DNA of 40,961 bases from Anaerolineales bacterium (GTDB lineage: Bacteria; Chloroflexota; Anaerolineae; Anaerolineales; UBA11579), in assembly GCA_021463845.1 (NCBI GenBank), contig JAJTXV010000002.1, forward strand, positions 1 through 40,961, read 5' to 3'. Shown piece by piece: positions 1 to 7,146 of the stretch; the first letter of the stretch is position 1; the number at the start of each line of letters is the position of its first letter. The position numbers and the translations under genes are program-made. The notes beneath the pieces were generated by a model that saw nothing but the letters and a program-made list of their open reading frames with translations, searched no databases and was not told the origin of the DNA.

Positions 1-81
1 CAACAGCGACAACAGCGACAACAGCGACAACAGCGACAACAGCGACAACAGCGACAACAGCGACAACAGCGACAACAGCGA
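1..81. repeat. 9-bp tandem repeat (CAACAGCGA)n, cut by window edge
   Basis: Nine perfect head-to-tail copies of CAACAGCGA fill the left edge, and the array probably continues outside the window. The unit length is a multiple of three and no frame has a stop inside the array: the plus frames read Gln-Gln-Arg, Asn-Ser-Asp or Thr-Ala-Thr, and the minus frames Ser-Leu-Leu, Arg-Cys-Cys or Ala-Val-Val. It could therefore be coding for a gene to the left or be an intergenic minisatellite. The stretch from 82 to 177, up to the murE stop, shows no gene or clear hairpin. Confidence 0.9.
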
Positions 82-177
82 CAAGTCTTACACAACCGAC
101 CAAGGTGACACAATCTACAACAGGTTCATCTCTCCAGCAGCTTGGATGCGGGTCGACGCTACCCGCTCGTCGACGGT

Positions 178-1713
178 CTACCCTGCCGTCGGCAGGCGCG
201 GCATCTCTGGCCCAGGCACGCCCAGCAGCTCCGCCAGCGCCGCCCGGGTTGCCACCCGGTCGTCCCACGGGTACTCGGTCTCGCCGAAGCACATCGACTG
301 CTCGTGCCCCTTGCCCAGCACGATGACCACATCGCCCGGCTTGGCCTGCAGCACCGCGAACGAGATCGCCGCCCCGCGGTCCGGCACGCGGAAGAAGCTC
401 TTGCCCTCCACGCCGCCGCGGCTTTCGGCCGCTCGCGCCATCTCTGCCAATATCTCGTCCAGGCTCTCCGTGCGCGGGTCCTCGGCTGTCAGCACGCTGA
501 CGTCGGCCAGCTCAGCCGCGTGTTCCGGCATCATGCGCCGCTTGGCTTTGTCGCGCAGCCCGGCCGAACCGAACACGGTGATCACCCTGCCGCTCGTGAA
601 CTGGCGCGCCGACTCCAGCGCCACTTTGAGCGCATTCGGCGTATGGGCAAAATCCACGATCGCCGTAAAGTCCTGCCCCATCTCGATCCGCTCCATGCGC
701 CCGGGCACGCCTTCGAGCGCCGCGATCCCGGCCTGGGCTGCCTCAATAGGCAGCCTCAGGCCCACCACGCTGGCGCCGATCGCGGCCAGCGAGTTGGACA
801 CGTTGTAGGCGCCGAACATCTTCGTTTCCACCGGGAAGCTGAAGCCCGGCCCGTGCGCCACAAAGCTCAGCCTGCCGGGCTCATTGCGGATCTCAGTGGC
901 CCGCAGATCCGCATCCGGATGCAAGCCATACGAGATCTGTTTGGCTTTGGTGCGTCGCGCCAGCCCTTCGTACGATTTGTCGTCCCGGTTCAAAACCGCC
1001 AGGCGCTCCACCGGCCGCGCCTTCTCGAACGGCTGGTTCAGCCCTTCAAACAGCAGCGCCTTGGCGTCAAAATAGGCTTCATAGGTGCCATGGTCGTTCA
1101 GGTGCTCATGGGTGATGTTGGTGACGATGGCGATATCAAACTCACGCGGCCGCGCCCCGCGCTGCTGCACCAAGCCGATCGAAGTCATTTCCAGGATCGC
1201 ATGCGTCAGGCCACCATCCACCATCTGGCGCAGGTAACGCTGGGTATCAAACGCTTCCGGCGTCGTCACATGGAAACCAGTATCCAACACCTCATCGCCG
1301 ATCTGGGCATTGACCGTGCTCACCATGCCGGTCTGCAAGCCCGCCGCCCGCAAGATCTGGTACATGAAATTGGACGTAGTGGTCTTGCCATCCGTGCCGG
1401 TGATTCCCAGCAGGGTCAGATCACGCGCTGGGTAGCCGTAGAACGCCGCTGCCACCTCAGCCAACGCCAGGCGCGCATCCGGCACGGTGACATGCGGCAG
1501 GGGTGCTTGCACATCGCTGCGCTCGCCCACCACAGCCACTGCGCCGCGGGCTGCCACCTGTTCCAAATACTGGTAGCGGTCCACACCGCGCACGATCGCA
1601 AAGTACACGTCCCCGGGCTGCACCAGACGCGAGTCGAGCGAGATACCGGTCACTTCAACATCCGGCACACCCGCGCCCAGGTTCAACGTGCTCAACAGCT
1701 GGCTAAGTTTCAT
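178..1713 (-). CDS. murE: UDP-N-acetylmuramyl-tripeptide synthetase (MurE-type Mur ligase)
   Basis: This cytoplasmic Mur ligase adds the third amino acid to UDP-MurNAc-L-Ala-D-Glu in peptidoglycan synthesis. The 511-residue protein has the usual MurE layout: an N-terminal UMAG-binding domain, the ATP loop GITGTDGKTTT at 103-113, TTPE near 150, THEHLNDHG with the lysine DAK218 that is carbamylated in the family, and a C-terminal domain with GSAGLRDKAKR near 382 and GKGHEQ near 467. Two motifs are unusual. The SSH-type motif reads EMTSIGLVQQR (175-185), and the amino-acid-selecting DNPR motif reads EDPR (411-414), so the third residue may not be meso-diaminopimelate. Its start is preceded by a -10-like box but no clear ribosome binding site. 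It lies behind the ATP-synthase terminator, so it is probably transcribed separately. Confidence 0.9.
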   Translation of the reverse strand: MKLSQLLSTLNLGAGVPDVEVTGISLDSRLVQPGDVYFAIVRGVDRYQYLEQVAARGAVAVVGERSDVQAPLPHVTVPDARLALAEVAAAFYGYPARDLTLLGITGTDGKTTTSNFMYQILRAAGLQTGMVSTVNAQIGDEVLDTGFHVTTPEAFDTQRYLRQMVDGGLTHAILEMTSIGLVQQRGARPREFDIAIVTNITHEHLNDHGTYEAYFDAKALLFEGLNQPFEKARPVERLAVLNRDDKSYEGLARRTKAKQISYGLHPDADLRATEIRNEPGRLSFVAHGPGFSFPVETKMFGAYNVSNSLAAIGASVVGLRLPIEAAQAGIAALEGVPGRMERIEMGQDFTAIVDFAHTPNALKVALESARQFTSGRVITVFGSAGLRDKAKRRMMPEHAAELADVSVLTAEDPRTESLDEILAEMARAAESRGGVEGKSFFRVPDRGAAISFAVLQAKPGDVVIVLGKGHEQSMCFGETEYPWDDRVATRAALAELLGVPGPEMPRLPTAG

Positions 1714-1721
1714 GGCGGCTC

Positions 1722-1727
1722 ATTGTA
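1722..1727 (-). promoter_or_regulatory. Candidate -10 box for murE (short-leader start)
   Basis: TACAAT on the minus strand lies 8 bases before the murE ATG, which would give a transcript with almost no leader. No good -35 box is visible because the region upstream is the terminator hairpin. The pattern matches several other genes in the window. Confidence 0.4.
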
Positions 1728-1731
1728 TTGC

Positions 1732-1763
1732 AAAAAAGAGACGCCCGTTGCCGGGCGTCTCTT
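1732..1763 (-). terminator. Rho-independent terminator of the ATP-synthase Fo cluster
   Basis: A 12-bp perfect stem (1736-1747 with 1752-1763, loop of 4) is followed on the minus strand by a run of six T. It lies between the b/delta fusion gene and murE. Two further perfect hairpins sit just upstream: 1779-1787 with 1791-1799, and 1801-1810 with 1813-1822, the latter overlapping the stop codon of the fusion gene. Confidence 0.9.
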
Positions 1764-1820
1764 GATCGCAAGTCAACAGGAGAAGGCTCCGCCTTCTCCC
1801 AAGCTGCGCACCTGCGCAGC

Positions 1821-2558
1821 TTATCGAATGCTCTGGCGCAAGGCGCCCAGCTGGCCGGATACAGAGCCGTCCAGCACTTTGTCGCCCACACGCACCACCA
1901 GGCCGCCCAGGATGTTCGGGTCCACCTTGAAGGTGACCTCACCCTTGCCGCCCAGCGTCTTCAGCACCTGCTCCTGCACTGAGGATTGCTCCGCCGCGCT
2001 CAGCGGCAGGGCGCTGGTCACTACCGCCGCGCTGCCGGCAGCGTCCGCGCCTTCCAGCACAGTCACTTTGCCAGCCTTCACGCCGGAGAAGAACTCGTCG
2101 ATCAAGGTCTGCTGCTTCTTGGCGTCCAACGCCTCACCGATCAGCTTCTGGGCGGCGGCCACAGCCAATGCACCTACCTGGCCGCGCACTTCACCCAGCA
2201 CACGCACGCGCTCCTGGTCCACTTCGGCCAGAGCAGCTTCACGCGCCTTGCCAGCCTTGGCTTCAGCGTCCTTGATGATCTCCTTGGCCTGCGCCTCAGC
2301 ACGGGCGGTCAGCTCGCGCGCCTCAGTAGCGGCCTTCGAACGGGCTTCGCTCAGCAGTTTCTCGGCTTCCTTCTCGGCATTCTCGCGGGCTTCAGCAGCA
2401 ATGCTGGCGTCCTCGAGGCCCTTGCTGATCGTTTCGCGGCGCTTCTCCAGCATGTTCACAATTGGCGTGAACACAAACTTGCGCAGCAGGATCAACAGCA
2501 GCAGAAAGTTGAATACCTGAACGAGCAGAAAACCCAGGTTAATACCTAAAGCTTCCAA
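1821..2558 (-). CDS. atpF: ATP synthase b subunit fused to the delta C-terminal domain
   Basis: This is the peripheral stalk subunit of F1Fo ATP synthase. The 245-residue protein starts with one membrane helix (about 8-30). A long charged Ala/Glu/Lys-rich coiled coil typical of subunit b follows, to about residue 160. The last 80 residues match the C-terminal domain of delta (AtpH), including the pattern PNILGGLVVRVGDKVLDGSV near the end. The N-terminal helical bundle of delta, which in the family caps F1 by binding alpha, is absent. This is not the full b-delta fusion of mycobacteria, which is much longer. The start has a clear AGGAGA ribosome binding site. The gene is last in the Fo cluster, and no atpA follows. 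A sequencing frameshift is unlikely, because one open frame carries both parts without a delta N-domain remnant. Confidence 0.88.
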   Translation of the reverse strand: MEALGINLGFLLVQVFNFLLLLILLRKFVFTPIVNMLEKRRETISKGLEDASIAAEARENAEKEAEKLLSEARSKAATEARELTARAEAQAKEIIKDAEAKAGKAREAALAEVDQERVRVLGEVRGQVGALAVAAAQKLIGEALDAKKQQTLIDEFFSGVKAGKVTVLEGADAAGSAAVVTSALPLSAAEQSSVQEQVLKTLGGKGEVTFKVDPNILGGLVVRVGDKVLDGSVSGQLGALRQSIR

Positions 2559-2599
2559 TGTCGGGTCTCCTTTCTATCGTGTCCTATTAGCGTCTGTTC

Positions 2600-2824
2600 T
2601 TAGATGAACAGAATGAGCATGGCTACCACCAAACAGTAAATGGCGATAGCTTCAGTGAACACGATACCCAGGATCATGCTGGTCTGGATAGTGCCTGCAG
2701 CATCCGGGTTGCGGGCAATACCCTGCACGCCACCCAGGGCGGCGAGGCCTACGCCCAGACCGGCGCCCATCGCACCGATCATAGCAATCCCAGCACCAAT
2801 CATCTTTGCGGCTTCAGCTTCCAT
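2600..2824 (-). CDS. atpE: ATP synthase c subunit (proteolipid ring)
   Basis: This 74-residue hairpin of two membrane helices forms the rotating c-ring of Fo. Helix 1 has the glycine motif GAGLGVG (20-26). The polar loop has ARNPDA (37-42), and helix 2 carries the ion-binding Glu58 in FTEAIAIY. The residues that make Na+ sites in Na+-dependent rings (Gln in helix 1, Ser/Thr after the Glu) are Val25 and Ala59 here, which points to protons as the coupling ion. The gene lies between atpB and the b/delta fusion and has a GGAGG-type site upstream of its ATG. Confidence 0.96.
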   Translation of the reverse strand: MEAEAAKMIGAGIAMIGAMGAGLGVGLAALGGVQGIARNPDAAGTIQTSMILGIVFTEAIAIYCLVVAMLILFI

Positions 2825-2859
2825 GTTTCCTCAACCTCCATCAAAATGATGTCAAATTT

Positions 2860-3888
2860 TTAGTGGTGTTCTTCGTCGCCGTGATGCGACTGTGTTGCCT
2901 GGGCCATAAAGATCATGGTGAGCATGCCGAACACCAGAGCCTGGATCAGGCCCACGGCAAACTCCAGCATCAACACGCCGGTTTGTGCAGCCACCGGAAT
3001 GAGCGTACCGATCACCAACAACAAGATCATGCCCGCAAAGATGTTGCCGAACAGACGGAACGAGAACGAGATGATCTTGGAAAACTCAGAGACGATCTCA
3101 AAGATACCTACGATGAAATCGATCTTGCCCATGCCGGGCTTGCCCAGGGCACGGATGTTGATGAACTTCTCAAAATAGCGCAGGCCTTGTGCCCGCACAC
3201 CAATGATCTGAATGGCCATAAAGGATACGAACGCCAGGCCTAGGGTAAAGTTCAGATCAGTCGCCGCAGCACGCACAAACGGTGCGATCGCCGCCGCGCA
3301 GTCAGGCTGACCGCCAATAGACACCACGTTCGTGTTGCCAATGGTGAACAGCGGGTCAATGTCACAGTCCGTTTCCACGTGCAGGTCAGGGTTCACATGG
3401 TGGGCGTGCTCCAGGCTGATTTCATTGATGACGCCAATGCTGTCAACACCCGGGATCAGCTCCATCCAGTTAACCGTCAGCACCAGGAACGTGATGGTGG
3501 CGAAGATCGGCACGATCGTCTTGGTCCACTTGCCAGCCGTGCCCGCCGTCAGGTTGTAGATCACCTCAACCAGCGCTTCCACCACGCCCACAATGCCCTT
3601 GAACACCTGCTTGCCTGATTTCAGCGCCGGGCGAATGACGAACAGCGCCAGGGCGATCAGGAACACATCGGCGATCAGTACGGCCACCATGGTGTTGGTG
3701 AGGAAGAACTTCTCACCAGTTAGGGGGAAGTAAAACAGCGTATCGGTAAGATGTTCCGCCGGAAGCGAAATGTATGGGCGCAGGGGCGGGTACATGCCCG
3801 CCGCGATCACACCCGCGATGATGATCGCCAGAGCGATCCAGCGATTTACACCGTACTTCCATTTGCGGGTAGCTTCTTGTTTAGCCAC
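2860..3888 (-). CDS. atpB: ATP synthase a subunit (Fo proton channel)
   Basis: This subunit provides the proton half-channels next to the c-ring. The protein has several membrane helices and the signature SFRLFGNIFAG with the essential arginine, followed by a Gln-containing last helix (VGLIQALVFGML) and a His-rich tail. A stretch of about 60 residues in the middle, rich in His, Asp and Cys (EHAHHVNPD, then ETDCDIDP), looks like an extended extracytoplasmic loop. I chose the GTG start giving 342 residues because AGGAGG lies 9 bases before it; the ATG 18 bases upstream overlaps that site. The GTG lies inside the end of the atpI-like gene, so the two are probably translationally coupled. Confidence 0.95.
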   Translation of the reverse strand: MAKQEATRKWKYGVNRWIALAIIIAGVIAAGMYPPLRPYISLPAEHLTDTLFYFPLTGEKFFLTNTMVAVLIADVFLIALALFVIRPALKSGKQVFKGIVGVVEALVEVIYNLTAGTAGKWTKTIVPIFATITFLVLTVNWMELIPGVDSIGVINEISLEHAHHVNPDLHVETDCDIDPLFTIGNTNVVSIGGQPDCAAAIAPFVRAAATDLNFTLGLAFVSFMAIQIIGVRAQGLRYFEKFINIRALGKPGMGKIDFIVGIFEIVSEFSKIISFSFRLFGNIFAGMILLLVIGTLIPVAAQTGVLMLEFAVGLIQALVFGMLTMIFMAQATQSHHGDEEHH

Positions 3889-4171
3889 TAGCCGCGTCCT
3901 CCTCATCTTTCGGTGAATCCACTGGCGTTATGCGCGAGGTGGTGAAGTTCACCACCCACAGCATCGCCAGCAGTGTTACAGGCACACTCGCGCAGAGCAG
4001 CCCCATCTTCCACACATGGCTTCCAGTTGCAAAGTAGTTGTCCAGCCAAAAACCGGCGAACAAGGCTACGAACAGAATGGCAACTGTCAGGAAGCCAGCC
4101 AAAGAAGCCGCGCCAACCAACGCCATGTTGGCGGCATATCGCCGCGGATTCTTTTTGAGGGGGCTGCCCAT
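3881..4171 (-). CDS. atpI: AtpI/AtpZ-like ATP synthase accessory membrane protein
   Basis: A 96-residue protein with two membrane helices (about 16-44 and 53-77) separated by GFWLDNYFATGS, the loop pattern of the AtpZ/AtpI family. Family members are reported to help c-ring assembly or to handle Mg2+ and Ca2+. It is the first gene of the Fo cluster, directly before atpB, which supports the call. The C-terminal tail is acidic and ends inside the atpB start region. The ATG lies 9 bases after a TATAAT box, so the mRNA may have almost no leader, and no ribosome binding site is visible. Confidence 0.82.
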   Translation of the reverse strand: MGSPLKKNPRRYAANMALVGAASLAGFLTVAILFVALFAGFWLDNYFATGSHVWKMGLLCASVPVTLLAMLWVVNFTTSRITPVDSPKDEEDAASG

Positions 4172-4180
4172 CGTTAGAGA

Positions 4181-4210
4181 ATTATATCACAATCTAGGCT
4201 GTAAAACCAA
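4181..4210 (-). promoter_or_regulatory. Promoter of the Fo ATP-synthase cluster
   Basis: On the minus strand TTGGTT (4205-4210) is followed after 18 bases by TATAAT (4181-4186). The expected transcript starts within a few bases of the atpI-like ATG. The -35 box begins right after the nuoN stop codon and no terminator separates them, so read-through from the nuo cluster is also possible. Confidence 0.65.
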
Positions 4211-4212
4211 AC

Positions 4213-5661
4213 CTAAAACAGCGAGGCCGCCGCGGAAAGGGCCCACTCATACCCGGGCGCAATGATCACGCCCAGAATGAGCACCAGCAGCACGCTGGCC
4301 ACGATCGCCACCCCATGGGCACGCACCACCGGCAGAGCCTCTTCGCTCTTGGGTTGGTCCAGATACGCCACCTTCAGCACGATCAGGTAGTAGTACAAAC
4401 CAATGATCGAAGCCAGCACACCCAGAACCGCCAGCCACACAAAGCCGGCTTCCACCGCCGCCGCAAACACCAGCACCTTGGCAATGAAGCCACCCAGGGG
4501 CGGAATGCCCGCCAGCGAGAGGAAGGCCAGCAGCAGCACCAGCGCCAGCATGGGCGAGCGGCGGTGCAGGCCGGCAAAATCTTCCACCTCGTCGCTGCCC
4601 GTGGCCCGCGCCACGATCAGCACCACGCCAAATGCGGCCATATTCGTCACCACATACACCAGCAGGTAATACACCACACTGGCCACGCCCAGCTCAGAAG
4701 CCGCCACCACACCCAACAGGGCATAGCCTGCATGCGCAATACCAGAGTACGCCAGCAGGCGTTTGATGTTCTTCTGCGTCAGCGCCACCACATTGCCAAT
4801 GAACATGGATGCCACCGCCAGGATGCCCAGCATCAGCTGCCAGTCCGCCAGAATGTTCGGGAAGCTGGCCAGCATCACCCGCACCAGCACCATGAAGCCC
4901 GCCGCCTTGGAGGCGGTCGACAGGAACGCCGTCACCGGCGTCGGGGCGCCTTCGTACACATCCGGCGCCCAGAAGTGCATCGGCACAATCGCAACTTTGA
5001 AGCCCAGGCCCAGCAGCACCAGCACCAGCGTGCCCACCAGCACCGGGCCAGGCACCGCACCCGCGCTGATTGCGTCAGCCATTACATACAGATTGCTGCT
5101 GCCGGCAAAGCCGAACAGCAGGCTGAAGCCGTACAGCATCACCGCCGTGGTCATGGCTCCAAACAGCAGGTACTTGAAGCCCGCTTCAGTGGACTTGTTA
5201 TCGCCGGTCATAAAGCCGGCCAGAATGTACAAGGGAATTGAGGTGGTCTCGATCGCCAGGAACAGCATCACCAGATCAGCCGAGGCCGCCATCAAGGTCA
5301 TGCCGATCGTGGAGGTCAGCACCAGCAGGTAGTACTCGCCCTTCAGCCACACATTCTCCAGCTTGACGCTCAGCAGCACCGTGATGAACGACGCGAAGAT
5401 GAACAGCAGCTTCGCAACATAGCCCAGCATGTCGTGGCGCAGCATGCCGCCCCACACCAGCTCGGCGCTGTTGCCGGGGTTGGCGTACAGCAGCGTCAGC
5501 GCAAAGGTCGCCGCCAGGCCCACGGCAGTGATCACTGCCAGAATGCCACGGCGCGTCTCCGCCAGCACCAGATCAACAATAAAGACGATCGCCAAAACCA
5601 CCAGGAGAGAGATCTCCGGCAGAATGGCCAAAATCATGTCGGGGGTAATGGTGCCAAACAC
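4213..5661 (-). CDS. nuoN: NADH-quinone oxidoreductase subunit N
   Basis: This is an antiporter-like proton-pumping subunit of the complex I membrane arm. The 482-residue protein has about 14 membrane helices. It carries the family landmarks: a Glu in LFLAIETTSIPLYIL, FKVAIVPMHFWAPDVYEGAPTP with the helix-7 lysine, the helix-8 lysine in STASKAAG, and LTQKNIKRLLAYSGIAHAGY. The start is GTG, 9 bases after AGGAGG, only two bases beyond the stop of the upstream nuoM. A downstream ATG lies 8 codons in but has no comparable site. It is the last gene of the nuo cluster. Confidence 0.95.
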   Translation of the reverse strand: MFGTITPDMILAILPEISLLVVLAIVFIVDLVLAETRRGILAVITAVGLAATFALTLLYANPGNSAELVWGGMLRHDMLGYVAKLLFIFASFITVLLSVKLENVWLKGEYYLLVLTSTIGMTLMAASADLVMLFLAIETTSIPLYILAGFMTGDNKSTEAGFKYLLFGAMTTAVMLYGFSLLFGFAGSSNLYVMADAISAGAVPGPVLVGTLVLVLLGLGFKVAIVPMHFWAPDVYEGAPTPVTAFLSTASKAAGFMVLVRVMLASFPNILADWQLMLGILAVASMFIGNVVALTQKNIKRLLAYSGIAHAGYALLGVVAASELGVASVVYYLLVYVVTNMAAFGVVLIVARATGSDEVEDFAGLHRRSPMLALVLLLAFLSLAGIPPLGGFIAKVLVFAAAVEAGFVWLAVLGVLASIIGLYYYLIVLKVAYLDQPKSEEALPVVRAHGVAIVASVLLVLILGVIIAPGYEWALSAAASLF

Positions 5662-5663
5662 AG

Positions 5664-7136
5664 TTACGCGCCTCCTACCAGGGCCAGCACCGCCTCAACG
5701 CCGTGCTCAACCATGGGAACAACCACACTGGGGAAGATACCGATCGCGATCATGATGACGCACAGAATGCCCAGCGCCAGCTTCTCAGAGATCTTGATGT
5801 CGTGCATGTGGCCTTCCAGCGCAGCCGGCAGCTCACCAAAGAACACCTTGCCCACCGCCCGCAGGATGTACGCCGCCGTCACCGCGATCGAGATCGCCGC
5901 CACGATCGCCACCCACGGCGTATCAGCCCACACGCCCATAAAGATCGGGAACTCGGCCACAAAGCCGGAGAAACCAGGCATGCCCATCGAAACCAGGCCG
6001 CCAATGATGAAAGCAATGCCGGCGAACGGCATGATCTTCATCATCCCGCCCAGCTCGGGGATCTGGCGGGTGTGCGCCTGGTCATAGATCATGCCGACCA
6101 CCGCGAAGAACAGCGCCGTCATCACACCGTGCGATACCATCTGCACGCTGGCACCCACCAGGCCGTCATGGTTCAGGGTCGCCAGACCCATCGCCACCAG
6201 ACCCATGTGCGAAACGGACGAATAGCCGATCATGTACTTGAAGTCAGTCTGCGTCATGGCGATGAAGGCGCCATACACCACGTTCACCAGCGTCAGCAGC
6301 AGGATCCACCACATGTGGAACTGGGCGCCCTCGGGCATCAGCATGATGCCTACCCGCAGCGCCGCGAACGCGCCCAGCTTCATCAGCACGCCGGCGTGGA
6401 ACATGGATACAGCCGTCGGGGCAGCCACGTGGCCCACCGGGCTCCAGTTATGGAAGGGGAAGATACCGCCCAGCACCGCAAAGCCAAAGAACACGAACGG
6501 GAACCACAGCTTCTGGAACTGAGGCGAGAAGTTGGCATTCTGCAACGCCAGGAAGTCAAACGTGTTGAGCCCCGAGTTGAAGTACATTGCCAGCACGCCC
6601 ACCAGAGCGATCACTGAGCCAATGAATAGGTACAGGGTCAACTTCATCGCCGCGTATTCGCGTGACTGCTTCCATCCCCAAATGGCGATCAGCAGGTACA
6701 TCGGGAACACGGCGATCTCGTAGAAGAAGAACAGCGCAAACAGGTCCAGCGCAACAAACACACCAAACACACCGCTGGCCAGCAGGAACAAGAAGGCGAA
6801 GAACTCGCGCGGGCGGTCATCAATACGCTGCGAAATGATGACGCCAGTGAAGATCACCACACCGGTCAGCAGCACCAGCGGGGCGGCAATGCCGTCAACG
6901 CCCACGTGATAGCTGATGCCCAACTGCGGCAGCCAGTCGTACTTCTCAATGAACTGGAAGGTAGGCCCGTTGACGTCAAATCCCACATACACCACGATCG
7001 ACAGCAGGAAGGTCACCAAGGCAATCGCCAGGGCGAAGCTGTAGATCAGCTTGTGGTTCTTGGGCGGCAGGAACAGCAAAACCACACCGGCCAGGATGGG
7101 CAGTAAAACAATTGCGCTTAGAAAAGGAAAGGCCAT
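5664..7136 (-). CDS. nuoM: NADH-quinone oxidoreductase subunit M, second copy
   Basis: This is a second NuoM-type antiporter-like subunit directly after the first. The 490-residue protein has about 14 membrane helices, the helix-5 glutamate (Glu140 in FFFYEIAVFPMYLL), the helix-8 lysine (Lys253 in HAGVLMKLGA) and TDFKYMIGYSSVSHMG. The central helix-7 lysine, present in the first copy as AIKVPVWPFH, is replaced: the aligned stretch reads AVLGGIFPFH with Leu222 at that position. I chose the ATG giving MAFPFLS because a possible upstream start would overlap the preceding gene; GGTG lies before the ATG. The 10-base gap to the first nuoM suggests coupling. Two NuoM subunits suggest a complex with an additional pump module. 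Confidence 0.93.
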   Translation of the reverse strand: MAFPFLSAIVLLPILAGVVLLFLPPKNHKLIYSFALAIALVTFLLSIVVYVGFDVNGPTFQFIEKYDWLPQLGISYHVGVDGIAAPLVLLTGVVIFTGVIISQRIDDRPREFFAFLFLLASGVFGVFVALDLFALFFFYEIAVFPMYLLIAIWGWKQSREYAAMKLTLYLFIGSVIALVGVLAMYFNSGLNTFDFLALQNANFSPQFQKLWFPFVFFGFAVLGGIFPFHNWSPVGHVAAPTAVSMFHAGVLMKLGAFAALRVGIMLMPEGAQFHMWWILLLTLVNVVYGAFIAMTQTDFKYMIGYSSVSHMGLVAMGLATLNHDGLVGASVQMVSHGVMTALFFAVVGMIYDQAHTRQIPELGGMMKIMPFAGIAFIIGGLVSMGMPGFSGFVAEFPIFMGVWADTPWVAIVAAISIAVTAAYILRAVGKVFFGELPAALEGHMHDIKISEKLALGILCVIMIAIGIFPSVVVPMVEHGVEAVLALVGGA

Positions 7137-7146
7137 CAATTCACCT

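Noticed and set aside
1-81. CRISPR array
   Set aside because: The 9-bp units are directly adjacent with no spacers.
142-2520. 792-residue open frame on the plus strand
   Set aside because: It is antisense to murE and the ATP-synthase b/delta gene; the translation is Arg/His/Gln-rich without any recognisable motif, a shadow of GC-rich coding sequence.
1821-2558. Frameshift or deletion joining separate atpF and atpH
   Set aside because: One intact frame with a good start and stop carries both parts. The linker shows no remnant of the delta N-domain, so a genuine fusion is more likely, though a clean in-frame deletion cannot be excluded from the window alone.
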